Translations under genes and position numbers: made by a program | Notes under the pieces: generated by a model | Seen by the model: only the letters and a program-made list of their open reading frames with translations | Databases searched by the model: none | What the model was told of the DNA's origin: nothing | Part shown: positions 40,669 through 49,900 of the stretch, one piece after another | Position numbering within the stretch: position 1 is the first letter of the stretch | Layout: each line of letters starts with the position of its first letter | Assembly (NCBI RefSeq): GCF_900109525.1 | Contig: NZ_FOAN01000001.1 | Span: 496,001 to 560,000, forward strand | Length of the DNA: 64,000 nucleotides | Reading direction: 5' to 3' | Source: Allobosea lupini | GTDB lineage: Bacteria; Pseudomonadota; Alphaproteobacteria; Rhizobiales; Beijerinckiaceae

Positions 40669-41300
40669 TCAACTGCCGAGTGACCAGCGGGCGAGACGGT
40701 CGTGGCGGCTCGCGCCATGGACGCTGCGGATCAGGACGAACTCGGGAACGGTGAAGCTCAGACGCGGTATCTCGATCCGGGGAACGGGCCGCTTGTCGTA
40801 AAGCAGAGTGATGTGCGGATCGAACCGCTCGTTGACAGGTATGCTCGCCGCCTGCATGGCGTCATGAAGGCGTCTTTGGAGTGCGAGCAATGCGGGCAGC
40901 GTGTCACTGGCCGTAAGAACGAGCGACCGCTGTCCGTACGAGCTACCAAACGCTTCCGCCTGGTCAAAAAAGATATCGAAGCGTGGCTCGTGCATTGACG
41001 CACCAATCTGCTTCAGACGATCGACAATTCCAGACGGGGCTTCGCCGAACGCGCCGATACCGCACAGACTGACATGATAGCGATCGGGCCCGACCAGATT
41101 GCCCCGCAGCTTCATTGATCGCCGAAGCTGACGCCCGAGCGCGTCGATCGACCGAGCGATGTCGATGGCAGCACGACAGCAAAAAAGTAGCTGCTCCAAG
41201 CCGCGTCAGATTGGCCCTCGGCCTGCAACGAGGGCTTCGCGGGTCCAGTGTCTCCACCTCCGCCGAATAGGTCGAACTGGTCGGGAGATAATCTCCTCAT
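40669..41300 (-). pseudogene. Frameshifted 2H phosphoesterase (LigT/ThpR-like) gene
   Basis: Two overlapping minus-strand frames together make one protein. The first, from ATG 41300, reads MRRLSPDQFDLFGGG and ends its homologous part in SSYFFAVVLP. The family then needs a helix, and this continues only in the next frame as IDIARSIDALGRQLRRS. The switch falls at about 41167, in GTGCTGCCATCG; one missing base there would join the frames exactly. The second part has both catalytic motifs, HVSLC near the start and HITLLYD near the end (HxS/T pair), typical of RNA 2',3'-cyclic phosphodiesterases. The frame is thus a pseudogene, a recoded gene or a sequencing error. No ATG is available for the second part alone. 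Confidence 0.75.
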
Positions 41301-41361
41301 CTTCGGATAATAGAACAAAAAGAGAACATCAACAACCGCTGAGCACGGTTCCTGAACGCCC

Positions 41362-42246
41362 TCATCCCGCCGCCCGGTACTCCGACGGCGACATTCCCGC
41401 CCGCGCCGCGAAGAAGCGGGAGAAATAGGCGGGGTCGGAGAAGCCGAGCCGGAAAGCGATCTGCGAGACCGGCGAGCGGGTGTAGACGAGATCCCGCCGC
41501 GCCTCGATCATCAGCCGCCCCTGGATCACCCGCATGGCGGAATGGCCGAGCAGCTCGCGGCAGACACGGGTCAGGTGCGGGCCGGTGACGCCGAGGTCAC
41601 GCGCATAGGCGGCGAGTGGCTCATGCGTGTGGAAATGGCTCTCGACCCGCTCGATGAAGCGGCGGACGAGCACGGCGCGGGCATCGTTGGCGCCGCTGGC
41701 CGCGACCGCATGCGAGCGCGCAATTCGGGCAAACCAGATCGCGATCAGCCGTGCATGGGCGGCGAGCGCGAGCTCGCGGCTGCCGCGGTTGCGGGCGAAT
41801 TCGGCCAGCGCGGTCTCCATCACCACTATGAGCTCGATGATGCTGGCGTCGTCCACCCCTCGCCGACCTACGAAGGCCTCCCCTAGCACGGCGCCGAGCG
41901 CCGGCTCGGCCTCGATCAGCGGCGTCAGCGTCGAGGTCGCGACACTGGCGACGAAACCTTCGGTATCCGGATCGAAACGGAACTCATGGATCGCCAGCGG
42001 CGGCAGCAGCAGGACCGTGCCGGGGATGAGACGATGGTCCGTGCCGTCGATCCGCACCAGCCCACCGCCCGAGGCGATCAGGAAGAACTGCGCCATGTCC
42101 TGGTGGCGGTGCGGTTCGATCCGCCAGTCGCGCGGGGCGCTGCGGGCGCTGATCCGCTCGATATGCAGCGCATCTGGAAACCGCTGCTCTCGCGGCTCGT
42201 CATAGAGCCAGTAGGCGGGCACCGAGGCGAGCGGCATTCGAACCAT
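41362..42246 (-). CDS. pobR: AraC-family regulator of the 4-hydroxybenzoate gene (PobR-like)
   Basis: A 294-residue regulator with an N-terminal cupin domain (EPHRHQDMAQFFLIASGGGL, LLLPPLAIHEFRFDPDTEG) that should bind an aromatic acid and a C-terminal AraC pair of helix-turn-helices (LAAYARDLGVTGPHLTRVCRELLG, then SQIAFRLGFSDPAYFSRFFAARAGMSPSEYR). It is divergent from pobA, the classic arrangement for PobR, which activates pobA with 4-hydroxybenzoate. The frame is open 24 codons further to a GTG at 42318, but ATG 42246 leaves 119 bp of regulatory DNA instead of 47. The start is therefore uncertain. Confidence 0.85.
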   Translation of the reverse strand: MVRMPLASVPAYWLYDEPREQRFPDALHIERISARSAPRDWRIEPHRHQDMAQFFLIASGGGLVRIDGTDHRLIPGTVLLLPPLAIHEFRFDPDTEGFVASVATSTLTPLIEAEPALGAVLGEAFVGRRGVDDASIIELIVVMETALAEFARNRGSRELALAAHARLIAIWFARIARSHAVAASGANDARAVLVRRFIERVESHFHTHEPLAAYARDLGVTGPHLTRVCRELLGHSAMRVIQGRLMIEARRDLVYTRSPVSQIAFRLGFSDPAYFSRFFAARAGMSPSEYRAAG

Positions 42247-42278
42247 CCGATGTTCGATTGGTCCAAGAGGTTGGGTGA

Positions 42279-43535
<1,257 letters not shown>

Positions 43536-43568
43536 GGCCGGCAAGATTGCGCCGCCAAAGTTGGTGTC

Positions 43569-43600
43569 GTCCCGGATGGAGCGAAGCGGAAATCCGGGAC
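43569..43600. repeat. Intergenic inverted repeat after pobA
   Basis: GTCCCGGAT at 43569-43577 and its exact reverse complement ATCCGGGAC at 43592-43600 enclose GGAGCGAAGCGGAA. Further copies of the CCCGG word follow (CATCCCGGAG, ATCCCGGGTCC), so the block from about 43565 to 43636 is a GC-rich palindromic element of the REP/BIME kind. It lies between the convergent pobA and GFA genes and may act as terminator for both. Confidence 0.6.
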
Positions 43601-43661
43601 CCATCCCGGAGCCTTTTGATCCCGGGTCCAGCCTAGGATGACAGCATTATTGCGAGGATAC

Positions 43662-44087
43662 TCAACCTCCCCGAGGCGGCAGCTTCTCGAACTTGGTGGC
43701 CTCTGGAGGCACATGGTCCCACGGTTGGGCGACAGAATGCCAGAACACCATCTCCGGCTTGTAGCGGGCGGGCTCGTCGAGGCTGCCGGCGCGAACGATG
43801 AACAGGTCGGGAATATCCGGGAAAGTCAGGTAGACCGGTGAGCCGCAGGTTGGGCAGAAGGCGCAGCGCTTGACCGTGCCGCCCTCGCCGGCCACGTCCC
43901 AGGTGCTCGCCGTGCCCTCGATCGTGACGGGCGCGCCAGCGAAGCTGAGATAAGAGCTGTGGCCGGTGCCGCTCTGGCGCTGGCACTGGCGGCACTGGCA
44001 GTCATTACTCGCGACCGGTTCGGCAGTGATCTCATAGCGGAGCGCGCGGCAGGCGCAGCCGCCCGTATAGGCATGGCTCATCGTCAT
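43662..44087 (-). CDS. GFA-family (CENP-V/GFA domain) zinc protein
   Basis: A 141-residue protein with the zinc-binding cysteines of the GFA fold: GGCACRALRYEI near 9-20, CQCRQCQRQSGTG near 30-42 and FCPTCGSPVYLTFPD near 77-91. The type member, S-(hydroxymethyl)glutathione synthase, binds glutathione and formaldehyde, but most members of this short group have no proven activity. TCCTGGAGA precedes ATG 44087. It lies 52 bp after the SRPBCC gene on the same strand and may be in the same transcript as arsR-SRPBCC. Confidence 0.88.
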   Translation of the reverse strand: MTMSHAYTGGCACRALRYEITAEPVASNDCQCRQCQRQSGTGHSSYLSFAGAPVTIEGTASTWDVAGEGGTVKRCAFCPTCGSPVYLTFPDIPDLFIVRAGSLDEPARYKPEMVFWHSVAQPWDHVPPEATKFEKLPPRGG

Positions 44088-44139
44088 TCTCCAGGAAGGG
44101 ATCGGAAACAGCCGAGACTATGGAAGGCGTCGGCGGTGG

Positions 44140-44598
44140 TCAGTCGTCCTCGCCAGCGACATCGCCGAGGCGCGGCAGGATACTCTTCCAGCCGCGGCCC
44201 ATATTGGTGAGGGCGATCTCGTTGCGCGGCAGCTCGAAGCCGGCATGGACGAGGCGCACGCGCGTGCCGTCCTCTTCCCTGGACAGCGTCCAGGTGACGA
44301 CCGTGTCGAGCCGGGAGCCATAGCCGACATTGCCGTCGTCACCGCCCTTCCAGGAATAGGACAGGCGCTCGTTCGGGACCACCTCGAGCACCTGGCAATG
44401 GATCGTGCCGTCCCAGGCGCCGGCCGGCGTCGTCCTGAAGGTGAAGCGCGTGCCCACGACAGGCGCGAAGCCCGTGGGCTCCATGATCCAGCGGGCGATC
44501 AGCCTGCTCGAGGTCAGCGCCTTCCAGATCGTTTCAGGCGCGTGCGGCAGGATCTCGTCGACGATGATCGCCTGTGTGGCGGGCTTCAGGTCGATCAC
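44140..44598 (-). CDS. SRPBCC (AHSA1-like) domain protein
   Basis: A 152-residue protein of the START/Bet v1-like fold, with the AHSA1-type pattern PHAPETIWKALTSSRLIARWIM near 17-38, FTFRTTPAGAWDGTIHCQVLEV near 52-73 and LSYSWKGG near 79. These proteins bind hydrophobic ligands, but their physiological role is mostly unknown. Its start overlaps the arsR-family gene by 4 bp, so both are made from one mRNA and the SRPBCC protein is likely the main output of that regulator. This arsR-SRPBCC pair is common in many bacteria. Confidence 0.88.
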   Translation of the reverse strand: MIDLKPATQAIIVDEILPHAPETIWKALTSSRLIARWIMEPTGFAPVVGTRFTFRTTPAGAWDGTIHCQVLEVVPNERLSYSWKGGDDGNVGYGSRLDTVVTWTLSREEDGTRVRLVHAGFELPRNEIALTNMGRGWKSILPRLGDVAGEDD

Positions 44599-44924
44599 GG
44601 GTCGATCTCCTTGAGAAGGCTGCGAAGGTTGGCGAAGCGCTCGCGCCAGAACACGCCGTAATGGCCGATCCAGTCGACGAGCGGCGCCAGGCCTTCCGGC
44701 TCGGCGCGATAGAAGACGTTGCGACCCTCCGGCCGCTCGGCGACAAGGCCGGCCTGCTTCAGTGATTTGAGATGCTGCGAGATGGCGCCCTGCGTCACGC
44801 CGCTGCCGCGAGTGAGCTGCGCGACGGTGATCTCGTCGCAGGCGGAAATGCGCTCGAACACGGCACGCCGGGTCGGATCGGCGAGCGCACGCATGACGGT
44901 GGAGACGGGAGCGATCTCAAGCAT
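44595..44924 (-). CDS. ArsR-family winged-helix repressor
   Basis: A 109-residue regulator: MRALADPTRRAVFERISA near 11-28, DEITVAQLTRGSGVTQGAISQHLKSLKQAGLV near 30-61 as the helix-turn-helix, and RPEGRNVFYRAEPEGLAPLVDW near 64-85 as wing and dimer helix. It has no Cys metal site, so it probably does not sense metal and may respond to another ligand or only to dimer state. ATG 44924 is chosen because the longer frame has only a TTG. Two copies of a perfect inverted repeat lie right upstream and are the probable operator, giving autoregulation. Confidence 0.9.
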   Translation of the reverse strand: MLEIAPVSTVMRALADPTRRAVFERISACDEITVAQLTRGSGVTQGAISQHLKSLKQAGLVAERPEGRNVFYRAEPEGLAPLVDWIGHYGVFWRERFANLRSLLKEIDP

Positions 44925-44932
44925 GCCAATCA

Positions 44933-44966
44933 ATTAGCAATCACTAATTCATTAGTCAATACTAAT
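44933..44966. promoter_or_regulatory. Tandem ATTAG-N6-CTAAT operator of the arsR-SRPBCC operon
   Basis: Two perfect 16-bp inverted repeats, ATTAG-N6-CTAAT, lie at 44933-44948 and 44951-44966. Their centres are 18 bp apart. They start 9 bp upstream of the arsR-family start, in a local AT-rich patch within GC-rich DNA. Dimeric ArsR repressors bind such dyads; two sites one after the other suggest cooperative repression of the gene's own promoter. The ligand is unknown. Confidence 0.75.
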
Positions 44967-44982
44967 TCGACTGAGCCAAGAA

Positions 44983-45005
44983 GGCCGGCCGGCGAAAGGC
45001 CGGCC
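44983..45005. terminator. GC-rich hairpin after the peptide-transport operon
   Basis: GGCCGGCC occurs at 44983-44990 and 44998-45005 around the spacer GGCGAAA and can form a strong hairpin on either strand. Reading the minus strand it comes after the remnant of the M24 peptidase and is followed by TTCTTGG, so it may end the peptide-transport operon. The T-run is weak. Confidence 0.45.
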
Positions 45006-45057
45006 CTCCCTCTCCCTCAGTCAATGCGGTTGGTGAGCAGCCCGCCCGGCGTCGCGG

Positions 45058-45248
45058 TCAGTCTCCGGCAGCCTTCGGCCCCTCGCGCGGCAGGAAGGCG
45101 GCGCGATAAATCGTCTCGGAGACGGTATAGCTGGTCAGTCAGGCCAGTAATTCGGCATGGTCGACCGGCAGCAGCGCGGCGCCCGCTTCCGCCATGGCGG
45201 TCCGGGCCCTGGCGACCCGGCGGGTGAGCTCCTCGCGCTGGAAGAGCG
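45058..45248 (-). pseudogene. Remnant of an M24-family (Xaa-Pro) peptidase gene
   Basis: The minus strand after the M20 peptidase gene encodes LFQREELTRRVARARTAMAE and then PVDHAELLA, a stop codon TGA at 45141-45139, and then LTSYTVSETIYRAAFLPRE up to a final stop at 45060-45058. Together this reads like the start of a creatinase/prolidase-type M24 peptidase, with the tryptophan codon expected in AELLAWLT changed to TGA and the rest of the gene, including all metal ligands, deleted. It also has no start codon. Its place at the end of a peptide-uptake operon fits a former third peptidase. Confidence 0.7.
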
Positions 45249-45251
45249 GAC

Positions 45252-46472
45252 TTATGCCACTTCGCAGATGTCGAGGATGGTCAGCATGTAGATGCGGACC
45301 ATGTCGAGGAAGTCGCGGATCTCGACGCGCTCGTCGGGCATCGTGTTGTAGCGCCCGCCGGGACCGCAGACGATGCCTTCCATGCCTGCCTCGGCATAGA
45401 GATGGCCGGCATCGGTGCCGAAGAAGCCGGGTGGCTTGATCGCCCCGGTCGGCTGCGCCTCGCCGCGCACCACCTGGTAGGCGGCGTTGATGCTCTTGAC
45501 GATGCGGGCGTCCTTCGCGACCTCGAAGGCCGGCATCGACTGGTGCCCCTCCTTCTTCTCGATGCGGATCGCGGTCTTGAGGCCGGGGAAGCGCTGCTCC
45601 AGCGCGGTGAGCTCGCGCCGCATGTCGGCGAGCGCGCCTTCCTGCGTCTGGCCGGGCGCATAGCGGCCGGAGCCCTTGAGCTTGCAATAGTCCGAGACCT
45701 GCGGGGCGCGCCATTCGTGCAGTTCCTTGCCGAGCGCGCCGTGGACGACGCCGACATGGACGCGGTTGATCGATTCATGCTCGGGCGACGGCGCGCCGGA
45801 GAAGGTCATGGCGTTCAGCTTCGGGATCAGGTCGCAGGCGGCCATGATCGCGTCGACCGCGTGCTCGCGCTTGGAGAGGTGGCGGGTGTTGCCGGTGAGC
45901 TCGATCACGAAGGAGAAGGCACAGGCGTGCATGGTCACGGCCTGCAGGTCGGTCGGCTCGCTGTTGACGAAATAGTCGGCGCGAATGCCGCTGCGGATCG
46001 CCGCGACCGTGCCGACGCCGCCCTGCAACTCGCCGACGACGAAAGTCAGGATCACGTCGCCCTTCAGCTTCACGCCGGCGTCGATCAGCGTCTTGACCGC
46101 GCAATAATAGGCCGCGTCGCCCGCCTTCATGTTCGAGACGCCGATGCCGTAGATGAACTCTTCGTCGACCACCCCGCCCCAGGGATCGACCGTCCAGCCC
46201 TCGGTCGCCGGATTGGTGTCGAGATGGCCGTTGAACAGCAGGCTCTTGCCGCCGCCGACGCCCTTCCAGCGGCCGATGGCGTTGGCGCGGCGGCCGTCGT
46301 CGAAGGGCTGCGCCTCCGCCTCGAGGCCCATCGCCTGCATCTGTCCGACGACATGGTGGACGAGCGCCTTCTCACCTTCGGTTTCGCTGTAGCTCTTGTG
46401 CTTCACCCAGTCGGAGAGGAGCGCGAGGCAGGCCTTCTCGTCGAGCACATGGATCAGGTCGCGGGGGGTCAT
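45252..46472 (-). CDS. M20-family metallopeptidase
   Basis: A 406-residue cytoplasmic hydrolase of the M20/ArgE/DapE family. The metal site is visible as NGHLDTNPATEGW near 81-93 (His and first Asp), GVSNMKAG near 112 in place of the usual bridging-Asp DMKGG segment, and GELQGGVGT near 142 instead of the normal EExGG. The last metal His may be in HLYAEAG. ATG 46472 begins MTPRDLIHVLDE; the upstream Pro-rich frame is rejected. It lies 16 bp after the fused ATPase gene, so it likely hydrolyses imported peptides or acyl amino acids. The altered metal motifs leave the activity uncertain. Confidence 0.75.
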   Translation of the reverse strand: MTPRDLIHVLDEKACLALLSDWVKHKSYSETEGEKALVHHVVGQMQAMGLEAEAQPFDDGRRANAIGRWKGVGGGKSLLFNGHLDTNPATEGWTVDPWGGVVDEEFIYGIGVSNMKAGDAAYYCAVKTLIDAGVKLKGDVILTFVVGELQGGVGTVAAIRSGIRADYFVNSEPTDLQAVTMHACAFSFVIELTGNTRHLSKREHAVDAIMAACDLIPKLNAMTFSGAPSPEHESINRVHVGVVHGALGKELHEWRAPQVSDYCKLKGSGRYAPGQTQEGALADMRRELTALEQRFPGLKTAIRIEKKEGHQSMPAFEVAKDARIVKSINAAYQVVRGEAQPTGAIKPPGFFGTDAGHLYAEAGMEGIVCGPGGRYNTMPDERVEIRDFLDMVRIYMLTILDICEVA

Positions 46473-46488
46473 CGTCGGCCTCGCAAGG

Positions 46489-48111
46489 TCAGGCGGCGGC
46501 CGTGGCCGGGGCGGGCACGGCGGCAAGCAGGGAGCGGGTGTAGGGGTGGAGGTCCGCGCCGGAGAGCGCGGCGACATCGACGAGATCGACCAGGTCGCCG
46601 CGATACATCACCGCAATCCGGTGGGCGATCTGGCGGACCAGATTGAGGTCGTGGGTAATGAAGAGATAGGCCGTGCCGAAGCGCTTCTGCAGGTCGACCA
46701 AGAGCTCGATCACCGAAGCCTGCACGGAAACGTCGAGGGCCGAGGTGATCTCGTCGCAGATCACCAGCTTGGGCCTGGAGGCGAAGGCGCGCGCGATCGC
46801 GACGCGCTGCTTCTCGCCGCCGGAGAGCTGGTGCGGATAACGCTCGGCATAGGATGCCGGCAGCCTGACCTGCTCCAGCAGTTCGCCGACCGCGGCTGCA
46901 TCTTTGCGCACTCTCGGCTCGCCGTAGAGCGCGAGCGGGCGCGACAGGATCTCGCGGATGCGCTGGCGTGGATTGAGCGAGGAATCGGGGTGCTGGAAGA
47001 TGATCTGGACTTCGCGGCGATAGGCCCGGTCCATGTCGGAGAGGCCAGTGATCCTGCGCCCGGCGAAGCGGATTTCGCCCTCGAAGCGGTTCAGGCCCGT
47101 CATCGCCTTGGCCAGCGTCGACTTGCCAGAGCCGGATTCGCCGACGATGCCGAGGATCTCGCCCGGCTTGATCGACAGGCTGACCTCGCGATTGCCGGTG
47201 AATTGCGTGTTCGCCCGGCCGAGCAGGCGCCCGAGAAAGGGCTTGCGGCCATAATGGACGCTGACCTTCTCGACCTCGACCAGCGGCCTGTCCCCCGTCT
47301 CAGGCGCGGCTTCGACCAGGCGATGATCGGGCCGCGGCACCGCGGCGAGCAGCCTTTGGGTATAGGCGTCGCGCGGCCGTGCAAAGACCTCGCCCACCCC
47401 ACCCTGCTCGACGATCTTGCCGCGATGGATCACGGCGACTTTGCTCGCGATCTGCGAGACCAGCGCGAGATCATGCGAGATGTAGAGCGAGGCGACGCCG
47501 GTCTCCTCCTGCAAGGCCTTGAACAGGTCGAGGATCTGCCGGGCGGTGATGACGTCGAGCGCCGTCGTCGGCTCGTCGAAGATGATGCATTCGGGCTGGC
47601 AGGCGAAGGCGGTGGCGATGACGACACGCTGCTTCTCGCCGCCGGAGGCCTCGTGCGGATAGCGCCGCATCATCTGTTGGGGGATCTTGAGGCCGACATG
47701 TGCGAGGCGCTCCTCGCCTTCCGCCCAGGCCTGCCGGCGCGTCAGGCCGCGATGGCGCACCAGCACCTCGGCGAGCTGTTCGCCGAGCGGCAGCGTCGGG
47801 TTGAGCGAGGTGCTGGGGTCCTGGAAGACCATGCCGATGCGCCGGCCGCGGATCGCCTCGATCTCGGCCTCGCTAGTCTTGAGCAGGTCCTGACCCGTCA
47901 GGCTGATGCTACCGGCCTCGCGCGCGCTCTTCGGCAAATGGCGCATGATCGCCCAGGCGAGCGAGGTCTTGCCCGAGCCGGATTCGCCGACCAGGCCGAG
48001 CACCTCGCCCCTGGCGATCGCCAGCGTGACGTCGTCGAGCGCGCGGGTGAAGCCGCTCGGGGTGGCGTAGTCGAGGCTGTAGCCGGCGATATCGAGGATC
48101 GGTTCGCCCAT
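46489..48111 (-). CDS. Fused dipeptide/oligopeptide ABC transporter ATPase (DppD-DppF type)
   Basis: A 540-residue protein with two complete ATPase domains joined in one chain. Domain 1 has Walker A GESGSGKTS near 42-50, signature ASGGEKQR near 157-164 and Walker B IIFDEPTTALD; domain 2 has GESGSGKST near 316-324, LSGGEKQR near 431-438 and LVICDEITSALD. The end of each domain has the oligopeptide-type tail DAYTQRLLAAVP and HPYTRSLLAAVP, which marks the Opp/Dpp/Nik group. It supplies energy to the two permeases upstream. Gaps of 3 bp to dppC and 16 bp to the M20 gene indicate an operon. Confidence 0.93.
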   Translation of the reverse strand: MGEPILDIAGYSLDYATPSGFTRALDDVTLAIARGEVLGLVGESGSGKTSLAWAIMRHLPKSAREAGSISLTGQDLLKTSEAEIEAIRGRRIGMVFQDPSTSLNPTLPLGEQLAEVLVRHRGLTRRQAWAEGEERLAHVGLKIPQQMMRRYPHEASGGEKQRVVIATAFACQPECIIFDEPTTALDVITARQILDLFKALQEETGVASLYISHDLALVSQIASKVAVIHRGKIVEQGGVGEVFARPRDAYTQRLLAAVPRPDHRLVEAAPETGDRPLVEVEKVSVHYGRKPFLGRLLGRANTQFTGNREVSLSIKPGEILGIVGESGSGKSTLAKAMTGLNRFEGEIRFAGRRITGLSDMDRAYRREVQIIFQHPDSSLNPRQRIREILSRPLALYGEPRVRKDAAAVGELLEQVRLPASYAERYPHQLSGGEKQRVAIARAFASRPKLVICDEITSALDVSVQASVIELLVDLQKRFGTAYLFITHDLNLVRQIAHRIAVMYRGDLVDLVDVAALSGADLHPYTRSLLAAVPAPATAAA

Positions 48112-48114
48112 CGC

Positions 48115-48939
48115 TCAGCTCCTCGGGTTCAGCACGTCGCGCAGCCCGTCGCCGAGCAGGTTGAAGCCGATCGCGACCAGGGCGACGGCAAGGCTCGGCC
48201 ACAGGATCATCCAGGGGCTGAGATGCATGAAGCGCCGGGCTTCCGAGACCATCAGCCCCCATTCGGAGGCCGGCGGCTGGGCGCCGAGGCCAAGGAAGGA
48301 CAGCGTCGCGAACAGCATCACCGCAAAGGCGACGCGGATCGTCATCTCGACGATGATCGGCGCGATGACGTTCGGCAGCATCTCGCGCCCGACGATGAAG
48401 GCGGCGCTCTCGCCACGCGCGATCGCGGCGTTGACATAATCCTGTTTGCGCACGGAGAGCGCGACCGAGCGGGTGACGCGCGCCATGCCCGGCGCGAAGG
48501 CAAGCGCGATCGCGAAGAGCGCATTGAGGCTGCTCTTGCCGAGCAGGTTCACGATCAGCAGCGCTAGCAGCAGGCTCGGGATCGACATGATCGCGTCGAC
48601 AGTGCGCATGATCGCCTCGTCGCTGCGCCCGCCGAGGAAGGCGGAGACAGTGCCGACGACCGCCCCGACCAGCGTGCCCAGCGCCGTCGCCAGCACGGCC
48701 AGCAGGACGGTGGCGCGGGCGCCGTGCAGCAGCCGGCTCAGGATATCGCGACCATACTGGTCGGTGCCGAGCCAGAACTGCGCGCCCGGCGGCTTGTAGC
48801 GCGTCAAGGGCGCCATCTTCTCGGGGTCGTAGGGCGCGACGGCGGGCCCGACGATGACGACGAGCAGGATCAGCCCGACGATCACGAGGCCGAGCGCACC
48901 TTGCGGCGAGCGCAGCATGCGCCGGAGGATCTCAATCAT
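48115..48939 (-). CDS. Peptide ABC transporter permease (DppC type)
   Basis: A 274-residue inner-membrane protein with an N-terminal helix and five to six further helices. PGAQFWLGTDQYGRDILSRLLHGARATV near 48-75 is the DppC/OppC N-terminal signature, and EAAA-like loop contacts to the ATPase appear in YVNAAIARGESAAFIVGREMLPN near 165-187. ATG 48939 overlaps the end of the partner permease gene by 8 bp; the upstream frame is rejected. It pairs with the DppB-type permease. Confidence 0.93.
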   Translation of the reverse strand: MIEILRRMLRSPQGALGLVIVGLILLVVIVGPAVAPYDPEKMAPLTRYKPPGAQFWLGTDQYGRDILSRLLHGARATVLLAVLATALGTLVGAVVGTVSAFLGGRSDEAIMRTVDAIMSIPSLLLALLIVNLLGKSSLNALFAIALAFAPGMARVTRSVALSVRKQDYVNAAIARGESAAFIVGREMLPNVIAPIIVEMTIRVAFAVMLFATLSFLGLGAQPPASEWGLMVSEARRFMHLSPWMILWPSLAVALVAIGFNLLGDGLRDVLNPRS

Positions 48940-49879
48940 ACTGGATCCTCCGGTCGAGCCAGGCATAGGCGATATCGGCAAGGAAATTGGCGATGGCATA
49001 GGTCGTTGCCATGATCAGCGCGCCGGCCTGGATCGAGGGCAGGTCGCGCGCCTGGATGGCGACGATGAGCTGCCGGCCGATACCGGGGAGCGCGAAGATC
49101 TCCTCGACCACGATGACGCCGCCGAGCAGATAGCCGACATCGAGCGCGACGATGGTGATGGTCGGCAGCAGCGCGTTGCGCAGCGCATGCTTGAACAGCA
49201 CCTGCCGCTTCGACAGCCCCTTCAGTCGCGCCGCGCGGATGTAGTCGGAGTGCAGGACATCGACGAGCTCGGAACGCACCATGCGCGAGACATGGGCGAT
49301 CAGGATCAGCGACACCGTCAGCACCGGCAGGACGAGGTGCTTCAACCCCCGCAGCGGATCCTCGGTCAGCGGCACATAGCCGGTCGCCGGCAGCCATTGC
49401 AGCCATTCGGCCAGCACCAGCACGATCAGCGTCGCGGTGACGAATTCCGGCAGCGAGACGCCGACATAGGACAGGAAGCCGACGCCGAGATCGGCCGCCC
49501 TGCCCCGCCTGACCGCGGCGACGATGCCGAGCGGGATCGCCACCGCCAGCATCAGCGTGATCGAGAACAACGCGAGCAGCAGCGAGCGGCCGAGCGCCTC
49601 CAGCATCGCCGGCGCGACCGGCTGGCCGGTGCGCATCGAGACGCCGAGATCGCCGCGCAGCACGCCGGAGAGCCAGTGCAGGTACTGCATCCAGATGGGA
49701 TCGTTCAGCCCCATCTTGGCACGCAGCGCCGCCAGCGCGTCCGGCGTCGCATTCTCGCCCAGCATCATCACGGCCGCGTCGGCCGGCAGAACCTGGGTGA
49801 TCGCGAAGACGATCAGCGACACGACCAGCAGCGTGTAGCCGATCAGCAGAATGCGCTTGAGGACGTAAGCCGGCGACAC
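48932..49879 (-). CDS. Peptide ABC transporter permease (DppB type)
   Basis: A 315-residue inner-membrane protein with about six helices. It starts like other DppB proteins (KRILLIGYTLLVVSLIVFAI) and has the periplasmic ALRAKMGLNDPIWMQYLHWL part near 50-69, then the ATPase-contact loop DYIRAARLKGLSKRQVLFKHALRNALLP near 209-236. The C-terminal domain is typical. It lies 21 bp after the binding protein gene and overlaps dppC. Confidence 0.94.
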   Translation of the reverse strand: MSPAYVLKRILLIGYTLLVVSLIVFAITQVLPADAAVMMLGENATPDALAALRAKMGLNDPIWMQYLHWLSGVLRGDLGVSMRTGQPVAPAMLEALGRSLLLALFSITLMLAVAIPLGIVAAVRRGRAADLGVGFLSYVGVSLPEFVTATLIVLVLAEWLQWLPATGYVPLTEDPLRGLKHLVLPVLTVSLILIAHVSRMVRSELVDVLHSDYIRAARLKGLSKRQVLFKHALRNALLPTITIVALDVGYLLGGVIVVEEIFALPGIGRQLIVAIQARDLPSIQAGALIMATTYAIANFLADIAYAWLDRRIQYD

Positions 49880-49900
49880 GGCGCTGCGATCCCGTCCGGC

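Noticed and set aside
40669..41199. Taking the second part of the 2H phosphoesterase as a complete gene
   Set aside because: Its only start is a TTG in the middle of a conserved strand region, and the true N-terminus is clearly in the other frame.
41190..41205. Programmed frameshift at the run of six T
   Set aside because: The family strand FFAVVLP continues after the run in the original frame, so the change of frame lies further downstream where no slippery sequence is seen.
45139..45714. A 190-codon Arg/Ala-rich gene overlapping the M20 gene
   Set aside because: Most of it is the M20 gene read in another frame; only the last 35 codons have meaning, as the M24 remnant.
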